Source: Pyxicephalus adspersus | Taxonomy: Eukaryota; Chordata; Amphibia; Anura; Pyxicephalidae | DNA: 64,000 bases | Reading direction: 5' to 3' | Assembly (NCBI RefSeq): GCF_032062135.1 | Contig: NC_092859.1 | Span: 127,713,679-127,777,678 of the forward strand | Shown here: positions 39,604 through 53,444 of the stretch, in pieces | Numbering within the stretch: position 1 is the stretch's first letter | How the letters are laid out: each line of letters begins with the position of its first letter | Notes under the pieces: model-generated | Told to the model about the DNA's origin: nothing | Databases searched by the model: none | Seen by the model: the letters and a program-made list of their open reading frames with translations, nothing else | Made by a program: the position numbers and the translations under genes

Positions 39604-41128
39604 TATATCTTCAATATTTTCTATTTTTCTAATAACAATGTGACTTTTTAATTATAGTACATCCAGTGTGCTTTTAATTGAGTTGACCAAGCTTTCCCTG
39701 CTATCTTAAAATCCCATTTTTTACCTTTAGCCATGCCTAAGCTTTAGTCTCCTAGACCACAAAGCACTCCACCTCTTCAAATCCCTATATTATAGATTGC
39801 AGTCCAAGAGTCTTCCTTCCAGTCTGACTTTACCAGCTATTTCAGTTCAGCCGCTCAGAGTAATAAAATAAGATGATCTGTATTACAGTTAGCTGAAAGA
39901 GACCAGCAACGAAAGCTCTATATTTCTTCAAGAATGGTTTCTTTTGACCTTGGGAAATTTTCCCTTGGATATTGAACTGAAACACCCTGGAACATTACAC
40001 ATTTCAGTTTAAATATTAGAAAGTTTTCCAACTAAATTGAAAAAGTGTAAAACCCATTTTAGCAGTGACAGAGAATCCATGATGGTCTAGGAGAGCCCAT
40101 GGGACTTGTCACTGAAGTTTTCTCCAGATGGTGAGAAAGTTCATCATATCAGATGCATTGAAAGGCTATTGATTACAGAGAGATGGTGTTTTTATATACC
40201 TTATAAAAGTAATGTAAGACGACATGTATTTTAATTTGGTGTTTCTTTTTAAACGTCTTACAACTTTTTACTGTGTATATGGCCACATCTTGCAACTTGA
40301 GATTGAGAACTAGGATATTGATCTTAAGCCACACAAACTAATTTTCAAAGTTTGATGTTCACCAACCTGAATATGCCTTTCCCATATTGTTTCAAAGCAA
40401 AGCATTCTGTAAAATGATGTGCGTCTTTTGGTTACAGTGTCTTCTTTTATCCATTGTAATGTATTCTCCCCTATCTCAACAGTTTGCTTTAGTATATTGT
40501 TTTAATTACCTTATCTTTGACATGAATATTTAAAAGGTACATTTACTTATTCATCTCATTGACCAATATTCAAGGATGTGAGCAGATTGCTAATGCACAG
40601 GTTTTATCCAATAATATTTGCTGTTTTATAAATACAGTTTGGGGACGGAGATCCAGAAATTGAAGCAATATAAAACTAAAGTGCTGTGGGCTGTAAAATG
40701 CAATGTTGCTGATCCTTTTATTTTTGTGTTCCCTATTGTGCTTTTTTGTTTTTTAAAGCATACTAGGAAAATCTAAAAAGATCTCTATGTAATAGAAACT
40801 GGTGATTGTAAAAACTATGCAATGCTCATATCATTCATGATTCATTGTTATACTAGCATCATTTCTGGAACAAAGATTTAAGATCAAACAGATGATTCAT
40901 ACTGCCTGTAAAACCAGCTGAGATTATAGAGGTATTAAAGAGTCAGTCCAATCAAAACCAATATTATATAACTAATAGGGCAGGTTCAGACCTGCTTTGG
41001 GATCGAGCATTAGCTAACTGCTCGGTCACTTGGACTATTATCACATTATATACCAGGTTCAACCACAAAACCCTAAACTTAGTATGAAACTGTGCAAATA
41101 TCAGGTCTTTGCGATTCTTAAAACTGTT

Positions 41129-41935
41129 TTTTGCTTTTAGTGAGAAGCTGTGATGGCAGAGGCACAAGCAAGTTTCACATCATTGGAGTTACGGGCCGTC
41201 ATGAAGTTTTTGTTTCTCCAGGGAAAGTCAGCAAAGAACATTCACACTGAGATGTCACAAACACTGGAGAAGAAGTGTCCTTCCTAGAGCACTGTCAAAA
41301 CCTGGATATCTTGTTTCAAGACTGGGAATTTCACTGTTGAAAATAAGCCTCGCAGTGGGCGCCCCCCAACCTCAACTGACCTGGCAACCTGCGATGCTGT
41401 CCATGAGCTGATTATTGAGGACCGGACAATATCTGCAAAAAAGACAGCCCAGATACTTGACATCTCACTGGAGCGTGTTGGGTTTGTTATCATCACTATC
41501 CTAGACATGCGCAAGCTTTCAGCGAAGTGGGTGCCGAAATGTTTAACAGTGATCAGAAGAAGGAACGAGTTGAAGGATCCAAAACTGTTTTGGCCCATCT
41601 GAAGCTGCACAGGACTTTTTGGCTAGGTTAGTGACTGAGGATGAAACCTGGCTCCACATTTATGATCCTGAAACCAAGGAACAGTCAAAGGATCTAGGAC
41701 CATCCCCCCTACTCACCTGACCTGGCCGCTTCGGACTGTTATCTGTTCCTGAATTTAAAGAAACACCTAAAGGGGCAACGTTTTGAGGTCATTTGACGTC
41801 AAAGTTGCTGGTAAGAGCTGGTTTGTGGCCCAACCAAAGGATTTTTATTTGAATGGACTAGAAAAGCCGCAATTACGCTGTACCAAGTACATCAGTGTCA
41901 GGGGGGGAATATCAGTCTCCTTTTTTTGGGCAAAG
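41129..41935 (+). pseudogene. Mariner-type transposase remnant with internal deletion
   Basis: From an ATG at 41153 the plus strand reads MAEAQASFTSLELRAVMKFL. Later come FTVENKPRSGRPPTS (helix-turn-helix linker), a mariner-like RKLSAKWVPKCL, ETWLHIYDPETK near 41650, and PPYSPDLAASDCYLFLNLKK-like text near 41705-41765. The C-terminal piece LNGLEKPQLRCTKYISVRGG is at about 41850-41905. The pieces lie in different frames with several stops. The stretch that should link the ETW and PDLA motifs, part of the catalytic core, is deleted near 41690-41705. The copy is a dead DNA transposon; its terminal repeats were not delimited. Confidence 0.8.
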
Positions 41936-41957
41936 CCAGGAACTTCCCAGCAACCCC

Positions 41958-41960
<3 letters not shown>

Positions 41961-41995
<35 letters not shown>
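41961..41995. repeat. (AT)n microsatellite
   Basis: About 17 AT units, next to the 3' end of the mariner remnant. It causes the Ile-Tyr runs in the open frames across it. Confidence 0.98.
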
Positions 41996-41996
<1 letters not shown>

Positions 41997-42125
41997 GCAA
42001 TCTTTATCTGCAATTACAACAATGGTATGGGGTACAGTGCCCCACATTGTGATCTGATATTTCTTTTCTCAGTGTCTTCTATAATATTAGATTGGTTGGT
42101 ATGTTACCTTTAAACTATCAGTCAC

Positions 42126-42273
42126 CAGTGCTTTTTTGTAGGAGCCCTCTATACAGAGGTATGCGATGAAAAGAGAGTAAGGAAAGCTTTTATTAGGGCT
42201 TTAGAGTTGTAATTCTCCTTTGGAAAAGGAGCCGGAATTTGGTTCCAGTGAATTCTATAAGAAAAAAGCACTG
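42126..42273. mobile_element. Short hAT-type MITE with 8-bp target duplication
   Basis: 148 bp with ends CAGTGCTTTTTTGTAGG and, inverted, CAGTGCTTTTTTCTTA. Flanks TCAGTCAC and TCGGTCAC are an 8-bp duplication with one mismatch. No coding capacity. Confidence 0.85.
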
Positions 42274-44838
42274 TCGGTCACACTATTCCAATTACCAACT
42301 CACACCTGCACAGATCTTTAACTGGTGACATAGCAAGGTGACTTGATTTTATTACAGGTGCTTTACATCATTGAGGTTGATGACTAGTTTTATTCTCCCT
42401 GTATGCAGTTCACATGTTCCCCTAATGTTTAATTGGTGTCTTTCTGTCTTGTCTTACAGAATGTGTGCAGAATGTGTCTACTTGTTTACCTGTGGTAGTC
42501 AATAAAATGTGGGGAATTGACATGACATGCTAATAATATATATCTATTTTTAGAATTGGGCTGGACATAAATCATCATTTTGTGGTGTAGTTTCTGCTAA
42601 TATAAAAATGTTATCTTGTACCCATGAATAATAACATTCAAATGACCCTAAGGCACAATTACTATAATTTCCTGTAATCACTTGGTTGTAGCATACCATA
42701 TTACAAACATGAATGACTATATTTTTGTATAAGAAAACGAACAATGCACACCAATTAGCAATTAGCTTCATTGTTCCAACCGTCCTGATGATAACTGAAA
42801 TCCTATTGGTTATTAGATATCACCATCATATTTCTATAGTTTTTCATATTTTGATTGCAACAAATGCAGAATGTTTGTAATGTAAGTTCTGACAATGAAG
42901 TGATTAGCCTAACTGCCACTCTAACTCTGCTCTCTCCCTAAAAGTGGGAGATCTCGCAATAGTAAAAGACATCCTCTCCTATACAGTCGATACTGGCAAA
43001 AATATTCCCCTTGGAAGATTTCCCTTCTATTACTGCCCCAGTGATAAATTAACAAGATGAGTAAAGAGAGTGATTTTTCCTAGTGTTGAGCACAAACAGC
43101 AATAAAAACCTGATAGGGGTTGAAACTTTCCACTACTCCAAATCCAACGGAACAAATCTAGACTTTTGATACACCATAATTATATGTAAGGGAACATTTT
43201 TTTATATTAGTTTTGGAAAAAGTATGGCACAGTTTGATCCTCTGTCATTATCATTTAAGGCTGTCTGTGTCCTGGCTGGTAAGGTATACCCTTCTGATTA
43301 CTGATGGCCATTTTCAGTGAAACAGAAAAGTATAGTAAATCCAGAATTTAGGACCTACAACCAAGGATGAGAGTGGATTTTTGGGAACATATGTTCCAGT
43401 GACGGTTGTTTATGGGGGAGTTCCTCCCACTTTTGTGTCTTGTGTCTTCAGGAAAGAAAGTAAAGTCAAATCTGCTACTCTGATACAAAATAGTAAAAAT
43501 TAAAAAAAAACGCTATGTCCTTAACTTTATACATTTCATGCTACTTATTTACTGTTGCCAGTACTGCAAAGTACATTTGTGTTATGAGTAATGAAAGAAA
43601 AGCTGGGTACTATTTAGTAACACAGAAATGTTTCTAATTTGTTCCAGTTGTGTTATCACTTTAATCCATTCACATTACAGTTCCCTTTACTCTTGATAAA
43701 TGCAACTGAAACCAATCAATCTGGCAACAAACTACAATCCCAATTACAGATTCTTGTTAGCAATGCTTTGGGAGTTGTAGTTCAACAGCATCTGGAGAAG
43801 TGTTGGTAGATAACCCTTGAGTATTATATCTGCACATTGCGTGGCATGCAGGGCTTTGCTTGCAGATCAGTAAAACATGCTTGCTGCTTCATTACTAAAC
43901 AAGTAAACATGTGGCATAGACATTGTTAGGCAGATGTTAGCTGATATTTTACCTGCAGTACAAGATACATAATCTGTGTCAACATAGAGAATGAAACAAC
44001 TACAATGCTATTTTCTTCATTTTGAAGCCTATTCATAAATGATACAGCCCACAACAATGCAGTGACAACACAACACAACAAATTACCAAGGTTGACATCT
44101 GTATTCAGACAGATTACCATAAACGGGAATGGGGAACATGAGCAGTCCATGGTTTGAGGCTTAGTTGACCAAGTCCAATTCCATGTTTTATCAGGTGAGT
44201 GTTACAAAATACAAAATTTTGTATAATTACACTTTAGCCAAAAATACTGGCTTATAATAATTATAATGCCCACCCTATCCCTGTTTTTTAAAGCTATGTA
44301 CAGACATCACATTTTTGTCACTGGAAATGATCTTTCATGGTTGTTTCCAGCAGTTCTAGAATAAATGAGTAATGTAAATGCAACTCTGTTGTGTACAGTC
44401 TTATGGAGATTAGAGATCAGGGAGAAGCAGGAGGCGTCCTGGGTTGTAATCCAATGGAAATAACAGTGGTGATCCTCAGTGACTGCAGATTGCTAAACGA
44501 CGTTGGGGGACCACTGCATGCACTCTAGATTTTTGTTCAAGATGATCACAATCACCTGTCTTTGGTGACAGTTATCTAGTATGTGTATATACCCTATGTT
44601 AACACTATTTATCAAATCATTTACCATGGTGCTTCTTTCCAGCTGACTGTACACTTTCCTTTTTAAAATACATTTATAGATTTATAGATAATTTTTCCTT
44701 TCCACAATTAAAGGTGCCTTAGGTTTTACAAAAGCATGATGAATCAAGGCTAAAAGAATCTACTCAGAGTCCTAAACTTCTTTATTCAACAGAACATCTC
44801 TTTTTTAAAGGTAATAATCTTTTTGCTGTTTGAAGGTG

Positions 44839-44910
44839 TGCTGGATCGCCCAGCTTCACAGGTGAAAGTGTATCCTCTCCAGCCTTGGAGAGCTTTAATA
44901 AATTAGGCCC
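44839..44910. mobile_element. Palindromic element, one arm only (copy 4)
   Basis: Contains GTGCTGGATCGCCCAGCTTC, GTGAAAGTGTATCCTCTCCA and GAGAGCTTTAATAAATTAGG, which is the right arm of the same family. It is truncated at the element centre. Confidence 0.75.
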
Positions 44911-47900
44911 ATTGCACTTACTTTTTTCCAGTATTTTTATCTTACAAATAACATTAAACTCCCAGTAAAAAATACAGGCAGCCAGTATTCTTTAGCATTC
45001 TGAAATTATAATACACTCAAGGAATAAAATAAAGTGTAAGTATGAAAAACAATTTAATACTGATACATCAATTGTATTTTTTCCCAATGCAAACATGTGT
45101 ATCTGGATTTGTCCTGGTTGCACAGATGTATGATCAAAACTGACTTTGATGTTGAGGGAAATAAAAGGTTACTTAGAAGAAAAATGTATACAATAACTTT
45201 GTCTAAGAAATATGAATTAATTTGTGCTTTATTGTGTTGTTTAATCCTCTAAAGCATGGATACAGAGATAATATTTTGAGCATTTGTGTTTTATAATATT
45301 GTATACATTTGTTGGTGTGTGTTTGAAGCATGTGTTTATAAATGAAATTCATTGTTTGAACTTTAAACAGGATTTAATGCAACAGTTTACACTTTTTTGG
45401 TGCTCTCACCATGTATTGTGTGAATACCAATTATCCAGAGCAAACAAAGGAAAATCTTACAACATTGGTGGACAAAAACATTGATATTTAAAATAGAGAG
45501 ATGTTTTTTGCTTGTCATATATGCCTATATTTACTAATATTCATCATTTTTGTTATATTATATTATAATATATTATATTATGTAGCAGTAGGGTATCCTG
45601 TAACAGATCACAGCATGTCTACCTGGGCAGTGATTGTTTTATTTTTTATACTCTAAATATAATATAAGCTAAATATTTTTTTTCTGTTGGCAACACTGAC
45701 CTTCAGCTAGTCCAACCTTACAGCCTCAATTAAAGTTATTCTACCAAGTGTTGACTGGCATCAAGCTAGCAGACACCTGAAGAAAGCTACAAACATTTTA
45801 ATTACCAATTTTGACAGAAGATGCATTAAATTCTGCATTCTTTATGTGATAGTTTCAGTGTAGACTGCACAATCTTGGCAGCAAATATCACAGAATCTTT
45901 TAAATTTTGTATACTTTATTAACCTTCTAAGGCCATCATCGTTTCTCTGTATTCAAAAAGACATCCAGTATGAATTCCATTAGCTGAGGAATTAGTTAGA
46001 GTAGCAGGAAACATTTTTTTTTACTGGAGATAAGCTTTTAAAACCAATCATGTAGTAAAATGCATGGTCCACTTATAGAGTCCAGACACTTCCCCTCTTA
46101 CAAATCATTTAATGTCACTTGGGGTTTAAATTGTCTTTTTTTTTTATAGTTTTTGGTGTATGTAAAAACAAAAGTCGCTAGAAATGCTGCCCTTTCCATA
46201 TTTTTTTTCAGCCAGGCCTTTCTTTGAAAACCAAAGGAAACTTAAGGGGGTGGCATTTTTAGGGGTATTTTAAGTTTTTTATGTTGATAGAGATTTTTTA
46301 GTTTGGAGTGTTAAAAAAAGCAGCATTAACTAGTTGCCAACCTTCTGCTCATATAGCTGTTGTGTGTACCCTGTTATGTCATCATCTGAAAGAGAAAAAA
46401 AGTACAAAAACAGGCTATACCTTAACTTATCACTACAACAGGGAGCAGTATGACATGCTCACACTGAATGCTTAATGATTTATCTTTTGAAAGATCTTCA
46501 CATAGTCAAACTGATTATGATCACTTATCTCAAATTATGTACAAAGTCAGCTCAGCATATAACACGAAAACCAATAGCAATACGTTCCCTAGCACATGCC
46601 AAGATACTTCCTTTTTACCCTATGATTGACATCTCTATATTTGTATAAAGGCTGTGCTGACCTACAGAAAGACAATTATAATTAAAATATTAATCAAACT
46701 CTTCATACCAATAGGAGTTTCTAGATCTCACAAGGACAGCTTCCTTGTAGTATACAGTTAATTATGAATATATTGCTGGTAACAGAATTGATGTCTTTCA
46801 CATAAACATCCATTTATCCAGTGCTGCTGTTGATATGTGGAAAATATTCCTACTGCACTTCTTCCTGACAATTTAGCAGAGTTATGGTTAACAACCTGCC
46901 AAAACATAGAAGCATCACTCATTTAGACAATATTTATTGCAGCTGGATCTTCTAAATGAATAGGCTTAAAATTAAGCAAACATGCACAATTCAAAATTAT
47001 GTCAGAGCAGGTTTTACACTTGAAGATTGTAGCATTAAAACATTGTACCTTTCATCATTCACTGCTTTAGCTAGCAGTAACTAAAAAAAATGACAGAAAC
47101 AAAGACAAAATTATCTAATATTGTGTAATGAAAATGAGATGCAGCAATTTATTTACACACTTCAGAAAGCAGTCCATGGGTAACACCATAGAGTGGAAAA
47201 GAAGTATTTCCACTATCCAAACAGAAATAGGGAGAAGTAAAGTGGCTTTACTATTAGTCCTTTTTTCTAGGAGGTCCATAGGCCTTACATTGCCATATTT
47301 AAATGCCCTATCACGTACTGGTATCACTGCATAGGTAATTCACTTTTTTGGAAGAAAGCAGACATCCCGTGATTGGTCCAGAATATTCTAAATGTTAGAG
47401 GGGTGTGTGGTTTAATACTAAAAAAGCTAAATAGAGTTGTGTGTACTCTAAAATCCAAGGCTAGTGCCTATGGCAGCAAAACATGGCATACACAATACAT
47501 CTTGAATGCTTTTTTTAATCCCTAGCCACATATGGGAATTCTGGAATAAATCTAGAAGCAGAACCAAATAAAAAAGAAGGAAATGGAATTTATCTCTTTA
47601 TATACAGTTTAGTTTCCTAAAACTATGAATTATGCAATCCAATTTGAGGTTTAAATTGTGCATTCTGGTTTTAATTTTAATGATGATTATCATATACCTG
47701 AAAGGTTGGAATCTTTACAAAAAGGCGTCATCCCTGGTGCCTGCCTAGGTTAAGCAATATTAAAGGGAGCAATGCGTGTATATAGGGCAAATTCTGTGTC
47801 CATCATGTAACCACTGTGTCTATTTCAGTTTCTGGATTGCAGTGCTTTTCAGACTTTTCTTCCAATGTCTTCTGATGTTAAAACTTATTTCATATGACAG

Positions 47901-48315
47901 CCTTGACAGAGATCTTTTTATCCTTGTCTCTTTTTTTTTTAGCCTTTCTTCTCACATTTACATTATATTATCAGCAAATTTTGCATGACGTATTATCAGG
48001 CTGTGCTAATATAACTGAGAGTGATTGTTAAACCTATCATCCTAAAATTTTTACAATTACATCTAATCATGACTTACATTTATTACCATAATAATATCCT
48101 AATTTAATATATTGTAAATGAATTTAAAATATATCAAGACCTCTAAATCAGTTTGAGACTATTTGACTTAAAATACTTTCTTGTAAAATTAAAGTAATCA
48201 TCGGTTCAAAAATACACATGTTTAAAGGTGTACGAATTGCTGCAAAATCATCTATATATAATGCCTATACATTACAGAGAGAGACATGATAACTTTTTTT
48301 TTTGATATTGCCATA

Positions 48316-48485
48316 TTATTATTATGAAGTATTTATATAGCACCAATTATGCAGCTCTGTACATTAATTAGGGGGTGGAAAAAACAGACAGATACAGTCA
48401 GTGACACAGGAAGAGGAGCCCTGCCCAGAAGAGCTTACACTCTAAAAGGTAAATAAGCAGCACACAAAAGGGAGGGCAAATGATA
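48316..48485 (-). mobile_element. L2 3' tail fragment
   Basis: Minus-strand copy. The plus strand starts with (ATT)n, followed by TATTTATATAGCACCA, GCTCTGTACATTAATTAGG and a stretch ending GAGCTTACACTCTAA. Same tail type as the other L2 fragments. Confidence 0.75.
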
Positions 48486-49013
48486 GTAGTAAGGCTTTAA
48501 TTATCCTACAGTAAACCCCCCAAAAATATACAATTTAAAATGTCCTAACTTGTCTAGCACTTGCTATATATGCAAGACCCTCTATCAGTGAGTTAAATCT
48601 TGTGTCAAACTAGATGGACACTCCTGCAGAATAATACTGCCACAATCCTACAATATGCCATGAGTGGGAGATTAAACATATACAGGTATCATGGTCATAA
48701 TATAGTCACTGATTAGAGAAGAGCACTAATGTGCTAAATTCAGTACCTCAGAAAGTAACTAAAAGCAGGATCCATGAAAGATGCTGTGCTCTGGGCTACT
48801 GCATCTTAAACATTTCTCTTTGCCTGATTAAGAGCACATTGCCACAACATGCACCACTACTGAGAAACTTTAATACTACAATAAAGGATGAACTGTTTAC
48901 AGAATAGTGAATGGTTCCTATCAGAGTTGAACTAAGCTATTCCCACCTCGGATCAATATTCAGAATTTGAGTAATCCAAGTTCTGACTGGACATTACTGT
49001 ATCTATCAATGAT

Positions 49014-49176
49014 GGGTATAGTAGGCCACCTGATGATGACAGCTATCATGGTCTGACAGATGGTTTTGCTTATCCCTACTGTTCCTGTCAGTAACAGGTA
49101 ATAGGGTTGAGTAGGGCTGAGCCAATCCAGATACCAGACCATGATAGCTGTCTTCGTCAGGTGACCTACTATACCC
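49014..49176. repeat. Long imperfect inverted repeat (hairpin)
   Basis: The left arm starts GGGTATAGTAGGCCACCTGA and the right arm ends TCAGGTGACCTACTATACCC. About 39 of the outer 42 bases pair, and weaker pairing continues inward for another 25 or so, leaving a small loop near 49095. It could be a foldback element or a decayed MITE. No target duplication was identified. Confidence 0.7.
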
Positions 49177-49699
49177 AAGCTGTTATCCACCTAGTTACCA
49201 AGGTAGGCCAACTAAACCAGCGGGTGTTCCTAGGTATTAAACTTTGGGATAATGAAACAGGAACATATAGTTTAATTACCCTTCAAGATGTAACAAACCA
49301 TTCCAATATTTAAACAAACTAAGAAAGTTTACACAATTATGTTAATATTGTCCATATTTAATTACCTTGATGTAAAACATGGGCTCAAACAAAGAAAGAA
49401 GAGAGCCTGCCTTTCAGAAAACAATATGATACTAGTATAATTCTCCATCACTCAAAATGGTAATGCTTCTAAGTGGAGACAAGATCCTATATTTTAATGA
49501 ATATTAAAAAGGATTTACGTAAGCTGAAGGCTGAAGTTTTATAACTCTTTTCAAACCACTTCTTGATTGACAGTTTCTTTGACTATGAGATCAAACTAAT
49601 TATGAAACCACCCTTTTAAACAATAGCACATTTGTCTTGTTATTTTTTTCCCATACTCACCGATTAATGGCAAGTTATAAATGTAACTATACATAGAAC

Positions 49700-50165
49700 A
49701 CTGTGATATACGCTTACAAGCCACTTTATTATGTACACCTTCCCAACACCTGGCTGGACCTGCATTTTCCTTTAGAACTGCCAACATTCTTGGTGGCATA
49801 GATTTATTAAAGTGCTGGAAACATTCCTCAGGGATTGATATGATAGTAACGCACAGTTGCTGCAAATACGCCATCTGCATGTCCATGATGCCAATGCCGT
49901 CAAAGTTGGACGTGTTGCAAATTCAGAGATGCTCTTTGGCATACCTCGTCATCACTTCAAACAAGTCTCGTCATTTTCTTTGAGCTCTGGCATCAACAAG
50001 GCATCTTTGCCCAGAGAACTGACACTCTCTGGATATTTTCCCTTTTTTCAGGCCATTCTCTATAACCCTGGAGGTAATTGTACATGAAAATCCCAACAGA
50101 TAAGCAGTTTCTGAAATACTCAGACCAGCCTGCCTGGCACCAGCAACCATGCCACTTTCAAAGTC
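49700..50165 (-). repeat. Degenerate dispersed repeat common in fish and amphibians
   Basis: On the minus strand the end reads AAGGTGTACATAATAAAGTG. The middle encodes text such as PEECFQHFNKSMPPRMLAVL, and the far part on the plus strand reads CAGTTTCTGAAATACTCAGA then CAGCCTGCCTGGCACCAGC. I recognise the order of phrases as an abundant interspersed repeat but not its class. The open frame at 49596-49886 belongs to it and is not a host gene. Confidence 0.6.
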
Positions 50166-50926
50166 TCCTATATCACATTATACATTAATGTGTACATGAT
50201 TGTTTAAAGTGAACTCCAAAAAATCAATCTAACTGTGCTCCAAAAAATCAACTAATTTTCTATGAAGTTGAACCTAGGTGCTGTAGACCATACAAATTTA
50301 AATACATGTATGCAGTCATTTCCCCACACAGAATACAGAAAGGAATGCTTACATGATTTACGCTCTTTCTGAACTGTTATCACAACCATTTATCCATCTG
50401 TTTTTATTTTGATTGTGGTTGTTCCAGCTATGGAATTACACTTAAAAGCTATCAAGCTAATTTGTTATTTCAACATCACCGCAATCTCGAGTGGACAGAC
50501 CCTCCATTCTGTTTTTAGCTGTTAGTTTTGGCAGAGTTGGCTTTTAGAAGGATAAAAGGATTTTATACTAAACTGTGTCAGAAATCTGTAACACTGACTG
50601 AAGATAACCTCCAGCATGCTTGCATGCTTTCCATGCTGCCTGCAGACAGGAGGGTAATTAGAGAGGATATTATCATTGGCTGGCCAAACCATCATGTCTG
50701 TTATTTAGATGCAGGGTCAGCTTTATTAAATGGTTTGCAGTACCCTTGGATATGTTTTTCTTCAGTCTGGTACAAATGTTGCTGGGTTTTCTCTGACCCT
50801 TCCTATGACAAATGCTTACTTGTGATTTCAATGCTGTATTTGGCTACAGATAATTCTTAGAGCACAAATTTTGCAATGGCAGCCTACACATTGTAATTGT
50901 GACAAGTGCACATTAGGAAGTTTGTT

Positions 50927-51240
50927 TTAACCTCTCTGGCGGTATTCCCGAGTGTGGCTCGGGGTGAATTTTCCATACCAAAAGCGGCAACCCCGAGACA
51001 CTCAGGGTGGATTTGCCAGGGAGTTTAAAACTTCTACCCACCTTCCACCTTCCTTCCACCCCACACCTTCCACACCACCTTCCGGCGGCGCATTTCAGCA
51101 GTGCCCGCAGCATCCTCCAGCGATGTCCGTGGCATGTCAATGTTGGGGGCGCTAGGCCAGGGGAAGCAGATGCCAGGCTGGCATCTGCTCACGAGTCTTA
51201 GGCTCGAGGGCAGGACCGTTATGCAGGTAGGCGGGACAGG
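50927..51240 (+). repeat. GC-rich frog interspersed repeat
   Basis: Begins TTAACCTCTCTGGCGGTATT and continues CCGAGTGTGGCTCGGGGTGA, AAAAGCGGCAACCCCGAG. This opening is a familiar, very abundant element of ranoid frogs. It is markedly GC-rich compared with the flanks, which produces spurious open frames on both strands. The right boundary is uncertain. Confidence 0.55.
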
Positions 51241-52453
51241 CTGGGAAAATTAAAGATATGGGGATTTTTAAATGTACCACTTTTACGTTTAAAAATCCTC
51301 ATTATTCATACCACCATGGTAAACTCTGTTACATCGTGGCCTCCCATTCATAAACACATGCTGATGAGTTCTTTACCCACATTCCATCATCGACCAGACA
51401 CTGTCTTCCCTGGACCCCAACCGCCCCAAAACATCCAAACTTACTAAAAATAAAATCTCGCTGCTGGGAATCTTACTCAAGCTAAGCCAATTACAAATGC
51501 TCTTGTCTTCCTGCCCTTTTTATCCCCTGTGCCATATCGCCACCCCTAATGATCACCCCACCATTAATCCACACCCTAATCTTCCCACTTTAATATCTTC
51601 ATGACTGGTTCTCATTAGCCCCCAGTCATGTAGCCCCTGCGCCTATGCTGTCTTTTCTTGTCCGCTCCGGGCCTACCTACTTTTTTACTTTTTCATTAAT
51701 TTTTCCTTCCTCAACATATGTTTAAGAACACATGGAAATTTCCACTCTTCTGTGTTACGTGGCTTTTTTTTAGAAAGTTTCCCACAAGCTGCTGCATAGA
51801 AATTGTGCATTCTCTGTGACCTCTTGGTTATTGTCCTGCTTTCTGAAGAGCCCAGAAAAATTCTGCTTCTTTATTTACAAAAGGGGCTTTTACACAAGAC
51901 CATCAGAAAAGAGAATGATTTACCGGAAACCATATTTCTGGTAAACTTTACCTACCCTGGAATTACTATAGGCTAGATAAACTTTATTGTATTATTGTAT
52001 ATTTGGAGTCCCCTGTAGCAAAAATAGTTTCGGTTTTATTTATTCAATATTTTTTATTACTTAAGGGAAAGCATTTTAGTGAGAATTTTCTTAAAAAATA
52101 CACTCGTGCCCACGTAGCTTTTACTTTTGTATTTCTAAGAAAGCATGCTGAGTAGATTCAAAGAAGCTGATTAGGGTCCAGGGAGCTTCAAGAAGAAACA
52201 ATTCAAGATCAAATACACTCAAATACACATTCAAAAATGTTTTCTGATTGGTAGTATTTTATTTTTAGAATTTAAAGTACCACAGAGTTTTCAATAAACC
52301 AATAAAAAGGGATCTTATTTTTTAAAACCCAAAAGCATTTATAAGAAGACAAAAACCACCACAGCATGGCAACTGACATTTACTAAAAACAATTTATCCA
52401 TGAAAATCGATGACTGGGAAAAGGAAAGAATGATAAACGCCTACACTAAAATG

Positions 52454-52458
<5 letters not shown>

Positions 52459-52504
<46 letters not shown>
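52459..52504. repeat. (AT)n microsatellite
   Basis: About 23 AT units. The Tyr-Ile run in the open frame at 52400-52780 comes from it, so that frame is not a gene. Confidence 0.98.
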
Positions 52505-52506
<2 letters not shown>

Positions 52507-53444
52507 CAAATTTCTAGTTTATTTTGTATTTTGCTTCTATGTTTTTTATTTTAAAATAATTACAAACTGTACTTGTCATGTTAGTGACAGAATATATGAG
52601 CTGAAAGCAGTGATAAAGAAGAGAGGAAAATTAAGCAGTGGGCACAAAGAGGGCAGGTGGAGGGGGAATTTGCGAGAAAAGAAAAGCCAGAGAAAAGTGT
52701 TTGGCAGAGAAAGTGCTGGGTGGGGATGGGAATGGTGTTTGGTGGAGTGGTTGAGCAGGAATGGTCCAAGGGAAAAGTAAACTGTGCCTCTCCAGTTCAC
52801 TTGTCAAGGACCACTTTATAAATAACCCTTGGATATATTTGATCTGTCTCTAGGTGATGATTAGTTTATGTGGCCTTTAGGGGTCAACGAGTGACTGAGA
52901 TTAAACTTTATTTTTATTAAAGGAACAGGCAGTAGCTTAAGCCAGGCAGAAAACTAGCTTTTGGAACAACATGAATAAAAAGGACAAATTAAAGGACAAT
53001 AAAAAGGACAAATTAGCTAAAATTAGAGAAATATTCAAAATAATTTTAGTCAGAACACAAGGATGTGGGGAAGCAAGAACCAAACCCCAGTTACACATTG
53101 TGATAACTCTTGTTAGTTCTTTTTTCCACCCTCTGAACACTTTCATTGAATTTTATACATTAAACAGTGTTAGCACCTGAACTTGATCTGATATCAACCT
53201 GTTGCAGTCTTTTTACAGTTGTTTCACTGTGTAAACTATGTAAAAGAAAGACACAGTACAATGAAACAATCACTTCACAACACAACTGGGTTGCACCACA
53301 ACTTGTGGAAATGCACTACGGTGTGCAATGCTGTCCACAAACAGATGAAACTTAAGACCCTGTTAAAGAACCTGACACAACTGGACAGCAACATCTATTT
53401 AAATGCATAGAGGATAATTTGATTCCAAAAGGTATCACAATTAC

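Noticed and set aside
43944..43964. 21-nt minus-strand candidate exon (IMYLVLQ) between CACAG and GTAAAA
   Set aside because: Weak donor, short pyrimidine tract and a hydrophobic peptide unlike UNC13 linkers; typical intronic pseudo-exon.
49657..49666. Strong donor-like GGTGAGTATG on the minus strand
   Set aside because: It adjoins the dispersed repeat at about 49.7 kb and has no paired acceptor that gives a recognised peptide.
50528..50860. 110-codon plus-strand frame
   Set aside because: No domain or family match recalled; antisense to the gene and next to repeats; most likely chance.
50913..51201. Overlapping open frames on both strands
   Set aside because: They lie in a GC-rich frog repeat; proline-rich and arginine-rich readings are typical artefacts.
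52400..52780. 126-codon open frame
   Set aside because: Created by the (AT)n microsatellite (Tyr-Ile run) and purine-rich sequence; no family motif.
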